DNA from: Sphingobacterium sp. BN32
GTDB taxonomy: Bacteria; Bacteroidota; Bacteroidia; Sphingobacteriales; Sphingobacteriaceae
Direction: 5' to 3'
NCBI RefSeq assembly: GCF_030503615.1
Contig: NZ_CP129963.1
Coordinates: 1,736,001-1,800,000, forward strand
Length of the DNA stretch: 64,000 bases
The first letter of the stretch is position 1. Each line of letters starts with the position of its first letter. Both the position numbers and the translations under genes were made by a program. Below are positions 16,644 through 24,199 of this stretch, in pieces. The notes under the pieces were generated by a model. That model searched no databases and had not been told where the DNA came from. It saw only the letters and a list, made by a program, of their open reading frames with translations.

Positions 16644-17546
16644 CTAATTAAATAAACCTCTAATTAGTTCTGGCCAATTAACTCTATGTTCGAATCTTTG
16701 CCTATAAAGATCCTCAGCAATTAATTCCGCTTTTGATAATTGGGAAAGCTCCTCCCAGTTATTACCCAAAACATAGGTTGCATTATTATGAAAAATACTC
16801 TCTAGGACAAAAAATTCTCTTTCTGGAAAGCCAAAAATAACATATCCATTAAAACCCGCTCGACCAATAGCAACAAAATTTGGATTATTTGAAGTTATAA
16901 TTTGAAAACGTTGTCTAATAATTGGTTGATAATTAGCTTTAACTCTATCTATTAAAGCATCTATGTTTCCTCTTAATCTTTCCCAGGGGTATTCTCCATG
17001 AGGCAATACTGTCCAGTTAAGCCGACGTAAAGGTGCATTAAAATCAATTACAACGTTATTATCATTACTTACCGTATCACATTCCCCAAATAATTCAAGG
17101 AATAAGTTAACTATATGCAAAATATCTTTATAATTAGCTGGATCATTAACAAGATCATCAGAAACAATTAATAGTTCATTTTGAGTATTTTCCATTACAG
17201 TCAACTCAACACTTGGTGGAGGAATTAAGGTTCTTGGATATCTAAAATAACCAATATCCACAGTATGATAATTTCCATGCCAATCTTGGATAACACTTTC
17301 TCGATAAACTCTTTCTTTCTCTCTATCACGGTGTATAATAAATCCTCCTTCAGCGTTAAATTTGCTTTTAGGCCCTACAATATTCGGAAGAATTTGGATA
17401 CCAGATTCTAACTCATTAAATCCAGCATGATTTACTTTCCTCTCAAAATCTCCTAAATTCAATAAAGCAATTCTAAAAATATCACCCTCTCTCAAATCAG
17501 AAAGGTACTTTTCTATATTACGAACTCGTTTTCCTTGTATTTTCAT
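16644..17546 (-). CDS. Hypothetical cargo protein, 300 aa
   Basis: Soluble protein starting MKIQGKRVRNIEKYLSDLREGD with no recognised domain. Visible features: a basic N-terminus, FIIHRDREKERVYRESVIQDWHG, the proline-rich RYPRTLIPPPSVELTV, an acidic centre (LFGECDTVSNDNNVVIDF), LNWTVLPHGEYPWERLRGN, and a C-terminal block GRAGFNGYVIFGFPEREFFVLESIFHNNATYV followed by NWEELSQLSKAELIAEDLYRQRFEH. There is no signal peptide or membrane helix. It has its own terminator and about 310 nt upstream, so it is a single-gene unit. The gene is much more AT-rich than host genes. Its position in the cargo region next to fic suggests a defence or accessory role, but nothing in the sequence proves it. Confidence 0.68.
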   Translation of the reverse strand: MKIQGKRVRNIEKYLSDLREGDIFRIALLNLGDFERKVNHAGFNELESGIQILPNIVGPKSKFNAEGGFIIHRDREKERVYRESVIQDWHGNYHTVDIGYFRYPRTLIPPPSVELTVMENTQNELLIVSDDLVNDPANYKDILHIVNLFLELFGECDTVSNDNNVVIDFNAPLRRLNWTVLPHGEYPWERLRGNIDALIDRVKANYQPIIRQRFQIITSNNPNFVAIGRAGFNGYVIFGFPEREFFVLESIFHNNATYVLGNNWEELSQLSKAELIAEDLYRQRFEHRVNWPELIRGLFN

Positions 17547-17708
17547 TTTAAACTCTTTTTTTTATACATATTTTTTTGCCGATCATTAAGCATAGTCGAC
17601 TGGGATATACGAAAACACTTCGGCTATACCATATGCAAAAATGCAACCATGAAATCAATCAGGAAAAGAGGAAATAGGAGTATATTTTTATGAATGCAAA
17701 ATAAATTA

Positions 17709-17840
17709 TACCTTTGCACCGTTTTAAACATAGTATAATATAATTTATCCTCTTTTCAATCCTAGCTGATTGATTTGACGATAATGTAAAACTATAAAAG
17801 ACTCGGGTTGGGTAGGATCTTCCTGAGTTTTTTGTTTTTT
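17709..17840 (+). ncRNA. Candidate small plus-strand transcript
   Basis: A TACCTTTG promoter-like box at 17709-17716 faces right, with no plus-strand ORF downstream. About 85-110 nt later there is a hairpin (actcggg/cctgagt, 17801-17828) followed by ttttttgtttttt, a terminator in that direction. Nested inverted repeats (aatcaatcag 17653 with ctgattgatt 17766; aaaagagga 17664 with tcctctttt 17748) surround it. No -33 TTG is seen, so the call is tentative. Confidence 0.35.
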
Positions 17841-17860
17841 ATCGTCACTTAAACTTTCTT

Positions 17861-18496
17861 CTAACTTCTCATGTTATACAAATTTTTATCATCCTCAAAT
17901 AATCTCATCTGAACATTCAAGTTGTATTTCTGTCCATACTTCAATCTGAACTCATACCAAGTTGAACACTCATTCATACATTCTATTGCTTCATAAATGA
18001 ACTGGTCTAATAATATCTTTCCCTCATCACTTAAAAATTGAAAATGTTTATATGTTCTCATAAACATTTTTGCATATGGATTCAGATATTGAAGTTTAAA
18101 CAGCCCATCGCTTGTAAACCGCATATAAATTATTTCATTGGTAAATCTTCCAACTATATATTTTCTTATTGTCTTATTTTTAGGAATTGGCCATTTATTC
18201 AATCTATAAATTTCATCATAAAAAAGTTGTGGAAATCGCTTTTCGTACACGGAAGCCTCGGCAATAAAATATGAATCAAGATTTTTTCTTATCTCAGATA
18301 AATCTATTATTTTACCGCTCGTAAGAAGTATTTTTTCATTTTCCCGATCAAGACTTTCATCAGTAGTTTTTTCTTGAATTATTGCCTCAGTTGAGTCAAA
18401 TAAAAACTGTTGCAATGCATCTTTATCCAGATCTGTTTTCGGTGTATCTAGCCCCTTTTTATTTCCAATATGGTTGTTGTAAATTTTCTTTGCCAT
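17861..18496 (-). CDS. P63C-domain protein
   Basis: 211-residue protein. Residues about 80-130 (RFPQLFYDEIYRLNKW, then RKYIVGRFTNEIIYMRF and LFKLQYLNP) resemble the P63C domain of phage and plasmid proteins. The N-terminal 70 residues are charged and probably flexible (NNHIGNKKGLDTPKTDLDKD). It lies 2 nt after the XRE/ImmA gene, so the two are translated together. P63C proteins have no settled function. The pair layout, a regulator/metallopeptidase followed by a second gene, resembles a toxin-antitoxin or phage-response module. The domain call rests on motif memory only. Confidence 0.66.
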   Translation of the reverse strand: MAKKIYNNHIGNKKGLDTPKTDLDKDALQQFLFDSTEAIIQEKTTDESLDRENEKILLTSGKIIDLSEIRKNLDSYFIAEASVYEKRFPQLFYDEIYRLNKWPIPKNKTIRKYIVGRFTNEIIYMRFTSDGLFKLQYLNPYAKMFMRTYKHFQFLSDEGKILLDQFIYEAIECMNECSTWYEFRLKYGQKYNLNVQMRLFEDDKNLYNMRS

Positions 18497-18498
18497 AA

Positions 18499-19701
18499 TT
18501 AATTGTAAATATTCTTATTTCTGCTTACATATTGGTTTATACTATCAATATCACTCCAATTCGAATTTAAATCCCCTAAACTTTCCAAAACATTAACATT
18601 ATATTTTTGGGCTTTTATCCAATTACCTGGCTTATTCCCTGTATCATAAGCTTCGAATAAATAGATCATACTAGGGTGTACGTCATTAAATTTTGCAAAT
18701 TTAACTACCTCTAAATGATTATTTAAATGCCTTTTAACTAATGAGGACTTCTCCTTAGAAAAAAGATATTTTCTCGCAAAATTATCTGCTTCGCCCTCCT
18801 TTTGTGCTAGGACAGCATCATCCGAATTATCAATACTTAAATGATAATTACCTTGAGAAATTTCATCCCAATCAAATAATACATGATACAATTCATGAAT
18901 TAAAGCAAACCATAATGTTGCATAAAACCCCTTATAATCGGTTAATATAACAGCTGGCTTTCCTTCGCATGGTATTGTCGCTCCCCTAACATGTAAATTG
19001 GGAAAAGATGGCATAAACACAATGCTAATACCGCATTTATATAACAAGGAAATAACATTTTTTAATCCTAAACTTACATCTGTTGAGTACCATCTGATTT
19101 TAGGAAAAATCTCAATAAGTTTATTCCTATCATAATGATATGGATTGTTTAATTCCTTAAGTAACCCCTCAGCTTTAGTTAACCAAGTACTCTGACTAAA
19201 ACTATTTTTCTTTTTTATTTTTCCAGCACTAAAAGCAGGAATTTTATCAGAAGGCTTATAGTCTAATATATTCTTCAAGTGAAATAATCGGCATAAACTA
19301 ATTTTAATTTCATTATAATCAGTTATATCTTCAATAAAACCAACTTTTTTCAATGTCGCTAAATCAAAATTTCTTTTTATGAAATCTATTTCTTCTTGTG
19401 TAGCGTTGGAAGAGTATTGGTCTCTAAATGTATTCATAAAAAGATCTAATACGTCCTTTTGAGGCAATTGTAAAAAAGCAGATAATTTATCAAGTGTTGA
19501 GAAATCAATTCGCTTTAACGTGCCATTTAAAATTCCTACCAAACCACGGTGTTGAATTCCCATAATTTCAGCTGCGGAAGTTTGATTAATATTTAGTTCA
19601 ATCAACCTTTGTTCAAAAATGGAAGATAATGATTCAGAAGTTTGATTCCCCATCTCGGACATTATCTTTCCTAACAAATCATCTACGTTAAAATTTTCCA
19701 T
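18499..19701 (-). CDS. XRE-family regulator fused to ImmA/IrrE metallopeptidase
   Basis: 400-residue protein. The N-terminal HTH (about 25-85: INQTSAAEIMGIQHRGLVGILNG) binds DNA. The C-terminal ImmA/IrrE-type zinc peptidase domain has the HExxH site HELYH (within ALIHELYHVLFDW) and downstream acidic QKEGEADNFARKY, the usual third-ligand region. Such proteins cleave or sense a repressor partner, as in ImmA of ICEBs1, or act as HigA-like antitoxins. Strong palindromes just upstream suggest autoregulation. It is operonic with the P63C-domain gene. As cargo of the element it may be a defence or maintenance module; it is unlikely to control excision directly, because the integrase module is 8 kb away. 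Confidence 0.88.
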   Translation of the reverse strand: MENFNVDDLLGKIMSEMGNQTSESLSSIFEQRLIELNINQTSAAEIMGIQHRGLVGILNGTLKRIDFSTLDKLSAFLQLPQKDVLDLFMNTFRDQYSSNATQEEIDFIKRNFDLATLKKVGFIEDITDYNEIKISLCRLFHLKNILDYKPSDKIPAFSAGKIKKKNSFSQSTWLTKAEGLLKELNNPYHYDRNKLIEIFPKIRWYSTDVSLGLKNVISLLYKCGISIVFMPSFPNLHVRGATIPCEGKPAVILTDYKGFYATLWFALIHELYHVLFDWDEISQGNYHLSIDNSDDAVLAQKEGEADNFARKYLFSKEKSSLVKRHLNNHLEVVKFAKFNDVHPSMIYLFEAYDTGNKPGNWIKAQKYNVNVLESLGDLNSNWSDIDSINQYVSRNKNIYN

Positions 19702-19713
19702 ATTCTTTTCTAA

Positions 19714-19797
19714 TACATTACAAATGTAGTAAAAAAAACATTAACACATATTATCTTGTTAAAAAAATGTATTAGTACATTTTTTTTAGCAAGATAA
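19714..19797. promoter_or_regulatory. Operator palindromes of the XRE/ImmA gene
   Basis: Two symmetric sites. The first is tacatt-aca-aatgta at 19714-19728. The second is a 47-bp imperfect palindrome at 19751-19797 with outer arms ttatcttg/caagataa and inner aatgta-ttag-tacatt. Both share the TACATT/AATGTA half-site and lie 13-96 nt upstream of the start codon. Confidence 0.6.
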
Positions 19798-19836
19798 ATT
19801 CAATTCTCAATTACCACTACTGTAATTGCTCTTTAT

Positions 19837-19923
19837 TTATTTAAATTCTGGATGTTTTCTTAACCCTCTAGCTACTAATTTAGCTCTCAAATGAAACTTA
19901 AAATCTTGTTCATTGGCCACTGC
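19837..19923 (-). pseudogene. Relic C-terminal coding fragment
   Basis: A 28-codon open stretch reading AVANEQDFKFHLRAKLVARG and ending RKHPEFK-stop, without a start and with TAA just upstream. The composition is protein-like. It may be the tail of a lost regulator; the family is not recognised. Confidence 0.28.
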
Positions 19924-20168
19924 TTATTATTGTGACATTATCTCCTTACGAATAACTTCGACAACAGTTAATAAATTATGCTTAAAATACCACAATTTCA
20001 ATACGGGAAACAGTAATAAACACCAATAAAGAAAGAAAAGGAAAAACAGCTAGTAAAAAGAAAAAACCTAGCAGCGCTGGGTGACCACAATATAATTTAA
20101 TGATTTTTTAAAACAAGTTTTATATCTCTTTAAATTTAGCTATGTTCTTGCAATACCTTCTAAGTCGT

Positions 20169-20273
20169 TTATTCATCGATTTTTTTACAAAACTCTGGAT
20201 TCCTCGAACATTCTGCACATAGCAAAATACTTTTCTTGCCTTTTTTGAAGTACAGTCCATCTCTAAACCATTT
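20169..20273 (-). pseudogene. Relic zinc-ribbon-like fragment
   Basis: A 34-codon open stretch KWFRDGLYFKKGKKSILLCA then ECSRNPEFCKKIDE-stop, preceded in frame by TGA and lacking an ATG. The CAEC...C pattern looks like half of a zinc ribbon. It may be a decayed or frameshifted small gene. The rest of 19798-20585 holds no supported gene. Confidence 0.35.
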
Positions 20274-20585
20274 TCAGGAAATTCTTATCTTCCGTTGTTC
20301 ATTTCTATTTTATTATGCTAAACAAGTATACAAAATTGATCAATGTTCATTTTCATCTTGAAAGTGGACATTACTATACATACATCAAATAGAATGATAA
20401 TTTTTCGATCTGGAATTTTTAGATCTCGATGCTTGCTGTGTATATCAGAAATAGCGATAACTTGCATATCCAAATTTATGGATTATATGCACTAAGACAA
20501 CAAAAAGACAGTCATTATGTCCGCAAATCCGTATATTTATACCATTAATTTATTGAACGAAACAGCGTAAGCTATCGTATTGGTT

Positions 20586-20698
20586 AGACTGAAATTGCGA
20601 CCTTCATTTGACAGCCACATTCGATAGACTTACGCCCGTGCCTTATATGGGCGTGGGCTAAGTCTTTCTGGTTGTCAGGCCGTCGCAAGCCTCAGTCT
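20586..20698 (+). ncRNA. 113-nt multi-segment hairpin upstream of the zinc-cluster gene
   Basis: The region folds end to end into one long arm. Paired segments, outside in: agactga (20586) with tcagtct (20692); ttgcgac (20595) with gtcgcaa (20682); tgacagcca (20609) with tggttgtca (20669, one G-U); agactta (20626) with taagtct (20659); and, after one bulged C, gcccgtgcc with ggcgtgggc (two wobbles) closing a 7-nt loop. About 39 pairs with small internal loops is far beyond chance. It lies 52 nt before the ATG at 20751. It could be a structured leader, a stable ncRNA, or a DNA hairpin used as a protein site. Confidence 0.6.
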
Positions 20699-20750
20699 TG
20701 GATCGATCTTAGTTTCACGCCTTTTTTATTTCTCGAAATAAACCTAAAGT

Positions 20751-21962
20751 ATGGCACAGGAAAACTTTTATTACCCGTATAATAGCATTGCGCTAAAATA
20801 CATTGATCAGCAAATCGTTAAACAAATTATCAAAGCATATGAAAGAGGTGATCAGATTGGAAAAATAAAAACAGATTTTCCAGATGCTCCAATTACCAAT
20901 AGTCTATATGTTAATCTTCCATATGAGCTAACCGATGAAAAATGCATCTGTGGTCTCTATATCTACCGAAAGGTTTCAGGGAGAACGTCCTACAAAGAGA
21001 ATTTTGGTATCTGTCCAAATTGTTGGCACGATGCTCAACAAAAACTCTGCGAATGCCAATACTGCTCAGAAAAGCGTCTGACTGCTGAGAAAAAAGAAAA
21101 TAGTGAGTTTTTGGAGCGGTGGTTATCATACTGTGAGTCACTTTCTCAATTCAAAAGAAAGATTAGCGATTTTGATTTAAATGATATTCTTGACCTGATA
21201 GTCATACTTAACCATGATAATTTAATCAATTACAACGCCAACCAAATCAGCTTTGATCTTGTTCACAAATCACATGATGGTCATAGTGAATTATTATATG
21301 TTAGAAGTTTTAATTCTGAACTGATTAAATCACTGCAATCCCTTATAGACCGTCATCTACTAGTTCCTGTCGAGGCGCTGACTCCCAGAAGAATTAACAC
21401 CTTAAAGACATATGATGACCTTTCAAAAATCCCCTTTTACCTCGCTAAGTGGAAATTTAACATTGTAGACGATAAAAATTTATTCAATACAGATATTAAA
21501 ACGTGGATTTCGCAACGACTTTATAATGAAAATGAGCTCAATTTCTTTTGGCTAGAGTTATACCATACTGAACTATCTCAGTACCTACAAGATCAAGCAA
21601 AAGAAAACCTCAGTCTAGTATTGACAGATCTTGAAATCCATTCGATATCAGAATACTTGGCAGAACTATATCCGCTTTCCAAAGCATTCAATCTGATTTA
21701 TTTCTCGGTTAGCTCCGCATTACGTTTTCAAGTACAGAAAAAGCCGAAAGAAAAAGTCTTGAGAGACTATCTAGTCAATAAGATCTTAGATATGGCTGAG
21801 CAAAAGAAAGACAATCAGCATATCATCAAAGATTTTAACCGACCTTCCCAGACACCTGTTTCTATTAAGGCGCAAATCATCAGAAAAAACATCTTCAAGC
21901 TCGATTTAGACCATTTTACGTTGATAAAAGCAAATGCAATAGCTACTGTCACTAAACTATAA
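20751..21962 (+). CDS. Unknown zinc-cluster protein, 403 aa
   Basis: Soluble protein with no recognised family. Residues about 64-110 form a cysteine cluster (CICGLYIYRK, GICPNCWHDAQ, KLCECQYCSEKR; seven Cys plus a His) likely to bind one or two zinc ions. The remaining 290 residues are mainly helical, with LNDILDLIVILNH, FNSELIKSLQSLIDRHLLVP, LNFFWLELYHTELSQYLQ and a basic C-terminus. ATG at 20751 is preceded by AAACCTAAAGT. It is one of only two element genes on the plus strand and is preceded by the 113-nt hairpin. A nucleic-acid-binding role, possibly with that RNA, is an inference. A lipoprotein gene follows after 32 nt. Confidence 0.75.
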   Translation: MAQENFYYPYNSIALKYIDQQIVKQIIKAYERGDQIGKIKTDFPDAPITNSLYVNLPYELTDEKCICGLYIYRKVSGRTSYKENFGICPNCWHDAQQKLCECQYCSEKRLTAEKKENSEFLERWLSYCESLSQFKRKISDFDLNDILDLIVILNHDNLINYNANQISFDLVHKSHDGHSELLYVRSFNSELIKSLQSLIDRHLLVPVEALTPRRINTLKTYDDLSKIPFYLAKWKFNIVDDKNLFNTDIKTWISQRLYNENELNFFWLELYHTELSQYLQDQAKENLSLVLTDLEIHSISEYLAELYPLSKAFNLIYFSVSSALRFQVQKKPKEKVLRDYLVNKILDMAEQKKDNQHIIKDFNRPSQTPVSIKAQIIRKNIFKLDLDHFTLIKANAIATVTKL

Positions 21963-21994
21963 AAGAAAAATAATATTATAAAACCCCATTTAAC

Positions 21995-22504
21995 ATGAAC
22001 AAATTCAATCAATTACTAATTATTGCAACAATCCTATTATTCAGTGCTTGTGGAAAGGATAATCCTGAAGTTGAGGATCAAAAGTCCGTCAAGAAAGTCG
22101 TAGAAGTAAAAATTTCCTTTGGATCCAATTACGCTAGTTATGGTGTTAATTTGGGGTTACAGGTAGCGAGTGCTGATGGAGGTCTGAATAGTAATTTTAA
22201 ATTTGAAGGTATCATTTCAACACCATCCATCGTTCATGAAGCATCGATAATCCATCAGGTTGAAATGTCACCAATCAGTAGTTCCAGCCAATGTATCAAG
22301 ACATCAATGCCTGTGAGTACTTTTTCCATTGCCACGACAGCAACGAATCTGACTGAAAATACCACCCCGCTAACAGCAAAGTATGAGTTCTACATCGATG
22401 GTAAAAAGACAGTGGAAAAATCGCTTTCATTCCAACCAAACGATTATGCTGCTAAAGTTCTGATTTTGGATGTATCGAATCCCTCTAAAGTCATTGAAAA
22501 CTAG
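21995..22504 (+). CDS. Small lipoprotein of unknown function
   Basis: 169-residue exported protein. The signal MNKFNQLLIIATILLFSACG has a clear lipobox (LFSAC, Cys19), followed by KDNPEVEDQ, an acidic stretch after the Cys. The body is a predicted beta sandwich (VVEVKISFGSNYASYGVNLG; KYEFYIDGKKTVEKSLSF) with one cysteine near residue 104. It is probably cotranscribed with the zinc-cluster gene 32 nt upstream. Surface or periplasmic location is likely. A role in surface exclusion or mating interference is possible for element-borne lipoproteins, but unproven here. Confidence 0.72.
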   Translation: MNKFNQLLIIATILLFSACGKDNPEVEDQKSVKKVVEVKISFGSNYASYGVNLGLQVASADGGLNSNFKFEGIISTPSIVHEASIIHQVEMSPISSSSQCIKTSMPVSTFSIATTATNLTENTTPLTAKYEFYIDGKKTVEKSLSFQPNDYAAKVLILDVSNPSKVIEN

Positions 22505-22518
22505 ACAATATATCTCTT

Positions 22519-22568
22519 ATTATAACATTGTAGCATTATACAATTGTATAATACTACAATGTTATAAT
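22519..22568. terminator. 50-bp near-perfect palindrome between convergent genes
   Basis: Arms of 25 bp with one mismatch, no spacer (attataacattgtag... against ...ctacaatgttataat). Parts of the arms repeat again to 22597. It lies between the lipoprotein stop (plus) and the relaxase stop (minus), so a bidirectional terminator is the simple reading. The AT content is high and there is no clean T-tract, so a protein site is also possible. Confidence 0.6.
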
Positions 22569-22618
22569 GTTGCAATGTTATAATTGTATAATGATAGCTT
22601 TATATAATTATATACTGT

Positions 22619-23770
22619 TTAACGCCTGAGTTTTCTTCTTCTTCGCTTTTCATCTTCATCTATCTCGTCACCGCCAAAACTACTAAGTAAGCCACTAAGA
22701 CTGCTAATAACGGTACTTGTACCAGTAGATAATTGATTAGAAACTGCTTCTTCAAACTCTTGTTCTGTTTCTTCATTTCGGCCAGCTCGTTCAGAATTGG
22801 AGTATGATCTACCTTTGTATCCATTTTGGACATCGTATTCATCTTTTGATCTAATATGGCTTGGTTTTTCGTTACCGTTATTTGGAGTTCGGATACTTTT
22901 TCGATCCTGATTTTCAGCTCCTCGACTTGATTTTTCAAGTAAATCTTTAAATCTTGCTCTTGTTCGATTGTTTGTCTCGCCAATTGTCTGACGGTCTCGG
23001 CTTTGTTCATAATTGAGTTGTTTTAATAAATTTGACCATTTATATTGATTACCTAATTTTTGCCCCTTTGCGATAAACCCTTCACTTGAAATGTAAGTGA
23101 TTCCTGAAACTCGTCCAGTACTTTCTGATTGATTAAAGATGAGATAGACTCCATCCTCTTTGCATCCGTTTATAAAGTCCCTAACACTATCTGCTTTCGA
23201 AAGAGCACCTTTAACTCGTTCCTGCATAAGCATTCGATCAGAAAGCTTTCCAGTACGTTGAATCATCTCTAATTCATCTTTACTGGGGGCTCGGTCTATT
23301 GCTTCTTTTGACGATTTCACAGCTTGTAAGCCATACTTTTGTTCGAGTTTGCGACAAAGGTTCTCACTTCTCTGATAATTATTTGAATCTGAAACTACTG
23401 AACCATCATACTTGATTCTCGAGGCCAAAACATGAATGTGTAAATGATCAGCATCGAAATGTTGCCAGATAGCATAAGCATTATCATTAAACCCCATGCC
23501 TGTTAAATATTCCCTACCAATTTCAGACAACTGTTCGTTACTTAATTTATCTGTTGATGCAAAATTTAGTGACACGTGATACGCATCTCTTGTCAGCTTT
23601 GGTCGTAATTGTTGTAAAAAGCTTATTTCTTGCATAATACTTTGTCGATCATATTTGAAAAAATTATGATCTAACAATTCCGCACGATCCCTCGGACTTT
23701 TGAGATCCATCTTTTGATGATTGTAATCAAATGCGGCAACAAAACCGTGTATTTTCTGCTTAGCAATCAT
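22619..23770 (-). CDS. MOBP-like relaxase
   Basis: 383-residue mobilization nuclease that should nick one strand at oriT and lead it into the recipient. The relaxase fold is N-terminal: catalytic Tyr is probably in the early residues (FDYNHQKMD), and the metal-binding three-histidine motif is HFDADHLHIHVLASRI near 105-120. The C-terminal third (about 250-383) is hydrophilic and low in complexity and ends KRRRRKLRR. A second 116-codon ORF overlaps this part in another frame. The start overlaps the MobC stop by 4 nt. The conjugation machinery must come from a helper element. Confidence 0.92.
   Translation of the reverse strand: MIAKQKIHGFVAAFDYNHQKMDLKSPRDRAELLDHNFFKYDRQSIMQEISFLQQLRPKLTRDAYHVSLNFASTDKLSNEQLSEIGREYLTGMGFNDNAYAIWQHFDADHLHIHVLASRIKYDGSVVSDSNNYQRSENLCRKLEQKYGLQAVKSSKEAIDRAPSKDELEMIQRTGKLSDRMLMQERVKGALSKADSVRDFINGCKEDGVYLIFNQSESTGRVSGITYISSEGFIAKGQKLGNQYKWSNLLKQLNYEQSRDRQTIGETNNRTRARFKDLLEKSSRGAENQDRKSIRTPNNGNEKPSHIRSKDEYDVQNGYKGRSYSNSERAGRNEETEQEFEEAVSNQLSTGTSTVISSLSGLLSSFGGDEIDEDEKRRRRKLRR
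22660..23010 (-). CDS. Nested out-of-frame ORF inside the relaxase: coiled coil plus membrane helix
   Basis: 116-residue ORF wholly within the relaxase gene, in a different frame on the same strand. It reads MNKAETVRQLARQTIEQEQD, continues as a heptad-like coiled coil (VEELKIRIEKVSELQITV; PILNELAEMKKQNKSLKKQ) and ends in a membrane helix (INYLLVQVPLLAVLVAYLVVLAV-TR). This order is protein-like, whereas the overlapping relaxase tail looks disordered. ColE1-type plasmids encode MbeB and MbeD inside mbeA in a similar way, so a small membrane-associated mobilization accessory is plausible. Expression is unproven. Confidence 0.55.
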   Translation of the reverse strand: MNKAETVRQLARQTIEQEQDLKIYLKNQVEELKIRIEKVSELQITVTKNQAILDQKMNTMSKMDTKVDHTPILNELAEMKKQNKSLKKQFLINYLLVQVPLLAVLVAYLVVLAVTR

Positions 23771-24105
23771 TGTGTCAACATTTTTTCATGGATACGATCG
23801 AGTAAATCTTTAATCTCTTGAAAAATCTCAAGTTCAATTTTGCTAAGCCGTGTTTCATGGACAGCCCTAACGTATTGATTAAAATTATTCGAAATACGCC
23901 GCGTCAATAGATGTGTAGAAACATCTATTTTACTGATGCGATTGACCTTCAAAGAAGCGTTAATAATCAGCTCACGAATGACAACGCTAGCGTTATCTTC
24001 TCTCATCAAAATCAGTTTATCCAGTTTATTCTTTTCGTATTTATTTAATGCGACCATTACATTAAATATGCGCAGGTCATCTATATTTTTTCGTGGTCTT
24101 GCCAT
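23767..24105 (-). CDS. MobC-like mobilization accessory protein
   Basis: 112-residue basic protein, start MARPRKNIDDLRIFNVMVAL. The N-terminal ribbon-helix-helix-like part is expected to bind oriT, and a helical region includes MREDNASVVIRELIINASLK and the C-terminal SKIELEIFQEIKDLLDRIHEKM. The start at 24105 is chosen because the longer frame (TTG 24186) runs through the oriT palindrome. It sits directly upstream of, and overlapping, the relaxase, the usual MobC-relaxase order in Bacteroidota mobilizable elements. Confidence 0.8.
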   Translation of the reverse strand: MARPRKNIDDLRIFNVMVALNKYEKNKLDKLILMREDNASVVIRELIINASLKVNRISKIDVSTHLLTRRISNNFNQYVRAVHETRLSKIELEIFQEIKDLLDRIHEKMLTQ

Positions 24106-24141
24106 ATTATTCAAAGGAATGAAGTGAATTTGTTTGCTATT

Positions 24142-24181
24142 TGAGCAAGCGTTATCCCTTAGGGGCAACATGGCTTGCTCA
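24142..24181. other. Candidate origin of transfer (oriT)
   Basis: Perfect 9-bp inverted repeat tgagcaagc/gcttgctca around a 22-nt core with gttatcccttaggggcaaca. It is positioned just upstream of mobC and the relaxase gene, where oriT lies in many MOBP systems. The nic position cannot be read from sequence alone. Confidence 0.6.
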
Positions 24182-24199
24182 CTCAACAGAAATTAATAA

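Noticed and set aside
15374..19701. Calling the left cargo a named anti-phage defence system
   Set aside because: Fic, ImmA and P63C proteins are compatible with defence but no known complete system composition was recognised.
20586..20698. Retron ncRNA or integron attC interpretation of the long hairpin
   Set aside because: No reverse transcriptase gene is nearby and the ends lack the attC core-site pattern; kept only as an unassigned structured element.
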